Below, piece by piece: positions 56,559-64,000 of a stretch of 64,000 nucleotides of DNA. Source of the DNA: Lolium rigidum (taxonomy: Eukaryota > Streptophyta > Magnoliopsida > Poales > Poaceae). Below the pieces are notes generated by a model, which had not been told where the DNA came from, did not search any database, and was given only the letters and a program-made list of their open reading frames with translations. The DNA is taken from contig NC_061508.1 in the NCBI RefSeq assembly GCF_022539505.1, forward strand, positions 64,675,754 to 64,739,753. Reading direction: 5' to 3'. Made by a program: the position numbers and the translations under genes. Positions within the stretch are counted from its first letter, which is position 1; the number at the start of each line of letters is the position of its first letter.

Positions 56559-56704
56559 AGACCTAGTACTCCGGCTGATCCAACGGACAGCCGGACAGCA
56601 TAAACTAGCATCCCCATGGGAGGGTCCCTTCATCGTGAGCAAGGCAGTAGGCAATGATTCCTACTATCTCATAGATGCCCACACTACAAGAGATCTGATA
56701 TACT

Positions 56705-56910
56705 GTGACAAGCTCAAAACGTCATGCAATAGCAATAAACGTCATGGAAGACCCCTCCGTGACGTAGCTTGAGCGTCACAAGCATCGTCACGGAATCCCC
56801 GTCACAGATTACTCCCTCGTGACGCGGCGCGCGAAAAAACGTCACTAATTATTGATGATGTCATGTGTGATGTCAGCACCTAGGATAACATCCAATGGCC
56901 ATAAACGTCA
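56705..56910. repeat. Left subterminal CGTCAC repeats of CACTA-2
   Basis: CGTCA(C/T) or its complement recurs about every 15-20 bases (AAACGTCATG, CCGTGACG, GAGCGTCAC, GTCACGG, CCGTCACAG). Presumed transposase-binding sites. Confidence 0.75.
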
Positions 56911-57239
56911 CTAATTATTATCACAGATGTGAATTATGTTATTTATTTAAATTAGAAAAATACTGGTATTTATGCAATTTTTATTTTTCCAAAAATAATT
57001 ATTTATTCCCTATATAATTTCGTAATTATTTTAGCAATAAATAAAGTATTATTTTCTAGAGTTGCTTTTGCATATATTATTAATTAATAATTTCTAAATA
57101 TAATATACATTAGATTGTGAATTAAAATTAATTTTGAATACATATGACAAACATAATAAATTACCATTGAAATCTCAATATATATCTTATCATGGTACAC
57201 AATTGAATAGGTTGCACTAGAAAATTGACATCACTAAAA

Positions 57240-60200
57240 ACGGGCAAACTTAGTTCATGGAATAGCACCACCATTCAATGGTGCGTACTTTTGAGTTGCA
57301 TGTTTCCCTACGAGGAAGCTGGTAAGGTTGTGGTCTTCATCTTGCTTCTTTTCATATGAACTCTCTCAAGTGTTGGTACATCACATTTGCCTCTATTGCC
57401 GCTCTTCGTTGTTCAGTTTTTTTCTTCCAACTGCGGGATACGTTACCGCAATAGCTCGTAGACCTCCTAGATCTTGATTGGTACCCCATGTTAGAAAGGA
57501 TGGTGCTTGAGGAAATGTGCTCCTATGGAACTTCAGCCACAATCTGTGTACCAGATACCAAGGTTCTCATCTTCAGGTTGTGCTTGCAATTTCCTAGCAA
57601 GTCCGTAGAAAAAAAAAGCATAGTTGGTCAACTTCAAAAAAAGGTGATACATTCAATTTAACTTACAAAAATATAGTAAGAGCTGTAAACACTTACAAAA
57701 TATATAATTGACTTTCATGGAGCAAATAACCAACAAGTCATCAAGTAGCTGCACTAGCACATAAACAGCTAGCGAGTACAACAAGCAGCGGAAGCACGAA
57801 ACAACCGGCGGCATAGCAAGCAGCCACAACATAACAACCAAGCGACAGACACGAAACAACCAGCGGCATAGCAAGCAGCCAACATCATATTAAGCAATGA
57901 TAAATACAGCCAGCAACAACAGTTATTCAAGTAACCAAAAATAGAGAGAAATCATAAGCTTCAAGGGCAGCTGCGTTCATATATCCCGTCTTTCTATTGG
58001 TATGGGTCCCTTTAAAAACTCAACGGGGTTAGGTTCCTTATTGTTCTACTTGTATTTTTTCTACAAGATGTAGAAATTTATATAATTAGTACTTGTGCCA
58101 AATTTTACAGTACTATAATAATAAAACCTAGGAATAGTGTGAGTAACATATTGTTTAGACTAGCACTAAGGAGGCCAGTTAACTACCTATAAGATAACCA
58201 TATTTTTCTGTTCATTACCAACACCACTTTTCCCTCTTGGGACAGACCACTTGATCCAGCACAAGTAATAGAAGACATGTTGCATTAGACATGGAACTAC
58301 AATGAGCTTGGTAGAATACTTAGAAGATGGTGGAAATGGGCAAGACCTAGAGTCTGTCGTTTGGTGATGCTTGACAGCTTCTCAGTTCTCCTTATTCTTT
58401 GCACAAATTTCCTATATGAGTCAAATAAATATTAGTATTGTAAGTAGTAAAGAATATATATATTGAAACAGCAAACATGCCTCTCTAGCATTGACGAGTA
58501 AACGTATTGTTCTCCTAGTGTAAGACTCCATTGTATGAAACGAAACAACAAGTAGAATGAAGAAATAGATACAGTATATGTTGAGGAAACAGAGGCGTTG
58601 GTCCATATGAAGAAAGCGAATTTCTGTGAAACATGCGTACAATGAGATTGCAATTTAGGATCATCTTCTGCAAATATGCTTTCAAGTTGACAAACTAAAT
58701 TTGGCATGTATGAACGGTTGCAATTTAGGAGCATCTTACGCAAATATGCTTTCAAGTTGACAAACCAAATTTGGCATGTAGTACGAAGGTTTTATAAAGC
58801 TGGCACGACAATGTCTCTTTCTAAATTACCTTATCCAAAACTAGTAATCTGCAATAACGTTATCAATGAAAAATGCATTTGTCTGTGCTGAATAATGTAA
58901 GAAAGCTATGGTTTCTATGATTTACACTTTGAGACAGAATTTTCAATAGTATATGGGAGTATAACAGCATGACTCAAGTACACAACAAGATGATCATAAA
59001 CAGAGCACTGCTATAGCAGTTCTAACTTTTAGATTGGACTATAATTTTCAGAGATTGCATAGTTCGCTTCAATTCTGAACTCCAATTTTCTTTTAGACAA
59101 TCGTGTGCACAGAACACTCATTAACATAGTCACACTGATTTTGTGCTAGCAAAAAAATAAATACCGTAGTGTACACCCAATACATAGATGTGTGTGTCTC
59201 TATTCAGCTAGAGTCTTGTGTGCAACACGTAGGACTGCAAAACAAAAGGTCACATGAAAAGAGGAGATGATTCAATTGCTTTTAGTTATCTAAATATGAT
59301 TATAAGATTTGAGAAACAATGCATAATTTTTGTGTGCTTAAAAATATGTCAAGAATAATTATAAATTGTCCATAGATACTCTGTTTTGATAGACTTAAAA
59401 ATGTCTATTCCTGCTCTCTTTTTCCTTTAAAATGTTTATGAACTCATCAACACCCACCCGAAAGAAAGGAAACCATTAATCGGAAAATCTCATCTGCATT
59501 ATCTACTATGTATGACATTATCTAAAATATTCATGAACATGTTAGAAATCAAGGAATTATCTACTATGTATGACATTAAGACATAGTACCTTTTCTTCGA
59601 CATATGTAGAGTTGGCTCCTGCTCCTCTTCTTTCCCAGAAACCTCATCGGCATCATCAGCCTCCCCATCATCATTGGGGACGTATTCGGAGGCACTCCCA
59701 CCATCCTAATCAACCTTTGCACTTCTGTCTGTCATTTGCATTCTGACCGCATATCAATTAGATTTATATGATAGCATCTTGTCTCTGTGTTGATTTGAAT
59801 AAAACTCTGAAGCAAACTACTTAAAATACAGAGAGCATGCAATTACAGACTTAATTCTCAGTTAAAATATGAGCTACTCTCTGTAGGTAATCTAATAGAA
59901 GTCACGTCGAGATTAGGTACTAAGGTGGATTCTTGTTCTACTTCTACCGTATAATTCCTATAACCAACGGACATCTCAATATGGGCTATTGGAATGTAAG
60001 ACAAACAAAAAATAATGGATTGACTGAGAAGGAATTAGCTAAGGAAAGCACCTGGTGATGATGTATTCTAGTATGTGTGCCTCAACGGAGCAGAATACCT
60101 GCTAAAAAAGTCTTGTTTTTCTACGGACTTCGTGCCTACAAATGATTTCTCCAATCTGCTTGAGTACCAATACAGGTTTCTGAATATAAGAAAATAGCTA

Positions 60201-60700
60201 CTCTACAATGATACGTCGCAGACTCGTAGAGCACGACCAGCATTTTATGGTCAGCTGATTGTCATATCCATATCACTATTTTATACCGTTGTCAAGAATT
60301 AAGCAGTGGGAGAAGTGCCAAAAGTGGTAACGAAACAAAGAGAAGTTTTGCACTAGGAACCATGCAATAATTGACTCTAATAATAAGATGTAGCTTTTTG
60401 AAACAACAGTGCATACTGTTTTTTTTTTCACTATATCGCTATAGAAATTTATCATGTTGTCTGTCATATAAAGCACTTCGCCTCTGTATATTTGATCATG
60501 CCATTCATGAAACAAAAATGCATAAACATATCTCTGCAAGTTACATGTGAAGCTCTGATTATCGAAATAGAAAACCAAGAAACAACTAATACCGATTTTA
60601 ACTTCCAAATCCAGCCACCAAAGAGAAAAACAGCTTTCTTATTTTCGAACTGAATCAAGAGAGAAAGAGGCGTTCAGACCAGCTGTGGAATCCGAGGAGG
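57240..60700. other. CACTA-2 interior with short tandem duplications and exon-like scraps
   Basis: No gene is confirmed. Tandem duplications are seen at 57,796/57,851 (ACGAAACAACC(G/A)GCGGCATA, 55-bp step), 58,648/58,718 (70-bp step, TTGCAATTTAGG unit) and 59,497/59,553 (TATCTACTATGTATGACATT). An acidic frame on the minus strand around 59,712-59,590 reads EYVPNDDGEADDADEVSGKE and could be a captured host exon. Confidence 0.5.
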
Positions 60701-60990
60701 GCGTCAGGAAGGGGCGCGGAGAATGACGTTGCAGGTTAGTCGGGCGGTTTCCATTCCGCATGTTAGGCCGGCGGCGGAGATGCAGCAGGTTGTGGCGGGG
60801 TGGTTCGTAGGTGAGGCCAGCGGCGACGCAGTAGCGAGGTACGGTGGATCGGAGGGGAGGCCGGCGGCCGTCGCGATGCAGCAGGTTGGGGCGGTTGGAT
60901 CGGAGGGCTCCTCCACCGATCTGAACAATAACGAGAGGCGGCGGAAGAGGAGCAGGAAAATGGAGAGTGGATGGCTCCGTGCAGGATAAT
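60700..60990 (-). other. GC-rich block, possible leader exon inside CACTA-2
   Basis: On the minus strand it reads MFRSVEEPSDPTAPTCCIAT, with two diverged copies of a CC(I/C)..AAGL phrase that come from a duplicated GATGCAGCAGGTTG(T/G)GGCGG DNA segment. Composition contrasts with the AT-rich surroundings. It may be a promoter-proximal exon of a captured gene. Confidence 0.35.
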
Positions 60991-61899
60991 ATTGTGGTGA
61001 ATAGAACTGACCTGGCTAGCTATGGCCGAAAAAATGGAAAAATGGTGGGAAATATGTGTTTGTTGGAGGGAAAAAGGATGTTTTGGGGGGAAATTGGAAA
61101 AAAAATTGAGAAAACAGGAGGGAATTGATATTTCGGTAGACTAATTTTTTTTCGTTTAGTGCTTGTAATTTAAAGCAGGAAATAACAACTCCGTATAAAA
61201 AAAATTGAAAGTCCAATGGTCCAACCAGTAAACCTGAAAGGCTAAAGTATTTGCATGGTCCAAAAAAATTATTTTATTATTTTCATCTCATTAAGATAAA
61301 TAAAGTTAATTTTTCATCATCTTGATCCGGATTCATATGCAAATTGATGGTGAAAGTGCATCTATTTGGTGATGGTTTAAACAGCACGATTAAAATCTTA
61401 TAATTGACCCTACAATTTTAGTGCTTGGCTATTGTATACAAGTAAAGAGGCCTTGTAGGTGTAACATTGTCACGTAAGGTAGCTCTGGGGAAACGATCAT
61501 CATATTTCTGTATTTTCTCTAAAAGATGATATTTAGATGAAAGGAACAAACTTGGAACTAATAACGTTGCTAGCCTCCATCTCACATAAGACTTCACTCC
61601 ATGTATGTTTTAACCATCTTTTTTCTTCTAGTATCCCAATTGGAAAAAAATGTTATTTGTTGTCTTCAACACATAGTATATTGGGGGAGTTATGCTTAAA
61701 ATATGTGTGCGAGGAGAGCAAGTGACATGTACTACGATATAAAAAATGAAAATAAAATGAAATTTATGGGTTCCATACGAAGGATCTCATGCTGGTCTAG
61801 CTGTATACAATGTTGATTTCCCTATATTTCCTCCTTGACATGTGGGTCTCGCCTCGACTGTTCTCCTGCTAGCTATTATACCAATTGTAACTTTTTTGT

Positions 61900-62067
61900 G
61901 ACCCATCCATGCTCGTCATGGAAGCTATCGAGATCATCACAGAATACACTAATGTGTGACGGTGATTGTGCGGTCGTCACGGACTTTTGGAATCCATGAC
62001 GCTAGAGGTAAAACGTCACACGTTATGATATTCTATGACGTTACGGGCCACCGTCATGAGGATTTTC
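61900..62067. repeat. Right subterminal CGTCAC repeats of CACTA-2
   Basis: GTGACGGTGATT, GTCGTCACGG, CCATGACG, AACGTCACACG, TATGACGTTACGG and CCGTCATG precede the terminal repeat, mirroring the left end. Confidence 0.75.
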
Positions 62068-62186
62068 GTCACAGTATATCAGATCTCTTGTAGTGCCAAG
62101 AGGCTAAGAAAAACAAGCCGGACAAGGCTGACGAGGAGACTAAACGTCCCTGGAATGTCAGGTTACTCCGCCCATTTTACACATGA

Positions 62187-62780
62187 GAGCAGGAATGTAT
62201 GTATCCCTTGTATCCCTTTTGTAAGACTATGAAAAGCATGCGCCAAGAGCGCCGTTTCCGACAAGTTTTTCACGTACTTTACCTCGTTTCGCCAATTGGC
62301 TTGAACCCTCTCACGCGGTCGGATCAGTAACGTGATCCGGTTTCCGACAGCCGGCTTCCGAACCAGCTACAGACCGCAACCCGGCTGTCCGGCTGGCGGG
62401 AGTAAGGCCTAGGGAGCCGGCACGCGAAAAACGACTAAGGGAAAGAGTAAAAGCGAATTGACTTGCAAATTTTCATAAAGTGTCGGATTGCCGAATTCAG
62501 CTCGTTCGACTGAAGTACCGTCGGCCTCCCTCGCCGGCCCGCTCTTGATCCGGCGACGGATCGCAAGTCGGACGTACGATCGGCAAGAGCACAGCCAAAG
62601 AGTGGGGCGGATAGGAAAAAGCGAACAAGTCGAAAGAAAGCAAGCCGGCACACAAAGGATTAACAAACACATTAAAGTGTGCCTTAATAAAAGGATAATT
62701 ACATTGTCTTACATATGCACCCGGCATCCCGGGGATTTAATAAATTGTCTTGGCAAAAGCAACAATCAAAAGACAGGAAA
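62187..62780. other. Non-coding spacer of element D
   Basis: It lies between the polyprotein stop and the antisense ORF. It is rich in CCGGCTTCCG, GCCGGC and AGCCGG phrases and has no supported gene. Confidence 0.5.
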
Positions 62781-63398
62781 CTAAGCGCCAGCTGGAGGAG
62801 CATCAGTGGAGCCGGCTGCCGGGTCGTCCTCAGGCACGTCCTCCGCCTCCTCATCGTCCATGTACTCTCCATCGGACAGAGGAGGGTTCGGGTCCGCGAC
62901 GAAGAGGGCCTTGTCGACGAACTCGGCGATGGCGCTGGCTCGAGCAAGGCGGGCGGCCTTGAGATCGGCTGGGAGCTTGTCCTCCACGCTGGCTCGCCGG
63001 AACTCAAGCTGCCCCAGGTCCACCTCGTTGTACCAAGAGAGGACGAAGGACAGCGCCATGTCGGCACCGGCGCGTGTGGCCGACTCCTTCCAGTCGAGGA
63101 AACGATCCGGCGCCCGCTCCATCGCAGCGACAAGGCCAGAGATATCTTGCGGCGCCGCCTCTCCAGGCCACAGCATGGGCACCAGCTCTTCGGCCGCCTT
63201 CCGAAGCTCCCAGCCGAGCTTGGTGATGGGCTCGATGCGGGCACCCATGGACGCCAGGTGATCCTCCATGGAGAAATACTCCGAGCTGCCCTCGCCAGTC
63301 GCCTGCCTCCGGGACTCGCGTTCCAACACCAACGGCTGCCAAGGCCGCATCCTGCGTCTCTGGGAAGGCCGCTGCGGGAAGAAGCATGTCAGAAACAA
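62781..63398 (-). CDS. Antisense ORF of element D, C-terminal exon
   Basis: On the minus strand, opposite to the polyprotein, the frame reads EYFSMEDHLASMGARIEPIT, then KLGWELRKAAEELVPMLWPG, VAAMERAPDRFLDWKESATR, MALSFVLSWYNEVDLGQLEF and an acidic tail (DDEEAEDVPEDDPAAGS) to the stop at 62,781. This is a helical protein of the kind found antisense in cereal gypsy elements; I know no assigned function. An acceptor (TTCTTCCCGCAG) lies near 63,374, but splicing the upstream exon there changes frame. So either the exon boundary differs or the copy has a frameshift. Confidence 0.6.
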   Translation of the reverse strand: MFLTCFFPQRPSQRRRMRPWQPLVLERESRRQATGEGSSEYFSMEDHLASMGARIEPITKLGWELRKAAEELVPMLWPGEAAPQDISGLVAAMERAPDRFLDWKESATRAGADMALSFVLSWYNEVDLGQLEFRRASVEDKLPADLKAARLARASAIAEFVDKALFVADPNPPLSDGEYMDDEEAEDVPEDDPAAGSTDAPPAGA

Positions 63399-63603
63399 GC
63401 AAGACTAAGCAAGCCGAAATAAGCTGAAAAATGCAAATTTTCGAAGTCCTAAAGTAAGCCTGGCGGCAGCCGGCACGAACCGACTGCCCCCAGCCCGAAG
63501 ATGGAGATAGCGAAAGAAGATAAGTTTCAGCTGCCGGCTACCAACCAATCCGGCAGCCGACAGCCGAAAGCCGGCAAAGGGAAGGAAACACAGAGGCACT
63601 CAC

Positions 63604-63942
63604 CCGACAAGCCGCGATCAAGCGCGCCAATCCCCTCCGTCCAACGCTTGGCGGTGGCAGTCAGCTCCGTGGACTTGGTGGAGACTTCCTCCTGAAGCGC
63701 AAGCCGTTGCCGCTCCACCTCGTCCAGCCGCCTGCTCAGCTCCGCCAGCTTCTCCTCCCCATCCTTCTTAAGAGCAGCAAGCTCCTTAAGGTGGTTCTGC
63801 TCCAGCTGGCGCAGCCGCGTCGCCTCACGATCAGCCGGTTTAAGCTTGCGGGCGGCGGATCGGCCCGCCTCCTCGCTCACGGCGCATTGGTCGCGAGCGG
63901 CTCGGAGATCCGACTCCAGCTGTGGGACCTTGGCGGCTTCAA
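63604..63942 (-). CDS. Antisense ORF of element D, coiled-coil exon
   Basis: It is bounded by a CTTGTAG acceptor (63,943) and a GTGAGT donor (63,598-63,603), and its length of 339 nt preserves phase. The peptide (VPQLESDLRAARDQCAVSEE, KLKPADREATRLRQLEQNHL, EEKLAELSRRLDEVERQRLA) is a long heptad-type coiled coil. Upstream exons are outside the window. It is probably part of the same antisense gene as the exon to its left. Confidence 0.6.
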
Positions 63943-64000
63943 CTACAAGTCGGTCGAAAGAAATGTCAGCCAACCAAGATTAGAAAGAAAACAAGACATC

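Larger units (their letters stand above)
56682..62095. mobile_element. CACTA transposon, CACTA-2, non-autonomous
   Basis: Perfect 28-bp terminal inverted repeats begin CACTACAAGAGATCTGATAT (56,682-56,709 and 62,068-62,095). CCA flanks both ends (56,679-56,681 and 62,096-62,098). Subterminal zones are full of GTGACG/CGTCAC. The 5.4 kb interior has no TNPD or TNPA motif, so it depends on another element for movement. Confidence 0.95.
56560..62186 (+). pseudogene. Gypsy integrase C-terminus, interrupted by CACTA-2
   Basis: Before the insertion the frame reads DLVLRL, GQHKLASPWEGPFIVSKAVG and NDSYYLIDA. After it, the frame reads EAKKNKPDKADEETKRPWNV and RLLRPFYT with a stop at 62,184-62,186. Removing 56,682-62,098 (element plus one CCA copy) gives one continuous frame with the WEGPF and RPFYT motifs typical of the end of gypsy integrase. 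The catalytic core lies in the gap or beyond. The host frame looks undamaged apart from the insertion, which suggests D was young when CACTA-2 arrived. Confidence 0.85.
56559..64000 (+). mobile_element. Gypsy LTR retroelement D, plus strand, partial
   Basis: The part visible is the end of the polyprotein (split by CACTA-2), a GC-rich non-coding stretch 62,187-62,780 with repeated CCGGCT phrases, and antisense ORFs. The 5' part is lost in the gap, and the 3' LTR lies beyond the window. Confidence 0.7.

Noticed and set aside
56330..56654. Frames containing runs of X across the gap
   Set aside because: They are created by reading through the 100 N.
1..64000. CRISPR arrays, bacterial operons, tRNA or rRNA genes
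   Set aside because: None seen. The tandem repeats are long-unit plant arrays, and the tRNA-Asp-like sequences are retroelement primer sites only.

Overview
This is plant nuclear DNA from a large, repeat-rich grass genome. The most likely source is a Triticeae or related Pooideae species (wheat, barley, rye, Aegilops or a relative). The evidence is the density and type of transposable elements: gypsy LTR elements with TGATACGTC-type LTR ends and tRNA-Asp-like primer sites, two CACTA elements, Stowaway, Harbinger and Mutator-like miniature elements, and LINE remnants. GT-AG introns and AAACCCTAG leader motifs also fit a plant. No intact, confidently recognisable host gene is present. The window is nested mobile DNA with a few gene fragments between.

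Layout. 1-5.6 kb: AT-rich sequence with a possible minus-strand leader exon near 5.37 kb. 6.5-7.03 kb: 5'-truncated LINE tail. 7.5-8.77 kb: GC-rich block, perhaps a LINE 5' end. 8,931-21,216: a PIF/Harbinger-like element (TTA duplication) split by an 11.2 kb CACTA element (9,700-20,938, GGG duplication). That CACTA carries palindromic subterminal repeats, a multi-exon minus-strand TNPA-like gene, a truncated TNPD-like transposase, a large inverted repeat and a 668-bp tandem array. 21.5 kb: Stowaway. 22.7-25.5 kb: an inverted repeat and a weak two-exon gene model whose intron holds a Mutator-like MITE. 26.8-28.75 kb: a transposon-associated ORF, a MITE and a fold-back element. 29.7-30.5 kb: a retroposed copy with a 13-bp duplication. 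34 kb: DUF2828 pseudogene.

35.2-49.7 kb: three related LTR retroelements without gag-pol, called A, E and B here. A and E are on the minus strand and share one LTR. B is on the plus strand, head-to-head with E. Each carries one ORF of 240-364 codons with a conserved hydrophobic C-terminal block, and a conserved GC hairpin beside copies of the polypurine-tract motif. B's 3' LTR is broken by gypsy element C (49,696-56,458, minus), a deleted gag-protease element with an antisense acidic ORF. A 100-N assembly gap follows.

Beyond the gap is the 3' end of another gypsy polyprotein (element D, plus), split by a 5.4 kb CACTA (56,682-62,095, CCA duplication). Joining across that insertion restores the frame to a normal polyprotein C-terminus. 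Antisense coiled-coil ORFs downstream run off the window.

The order of insertion can be read from the nesting: Harbinger before CACTA-1; E before B before C; D before CACTA-2. The least-described material is the gag-pol-less retroelement trio with its membrane-type ORF and hairpin, and the antisense ORFs of the gypsy elements.
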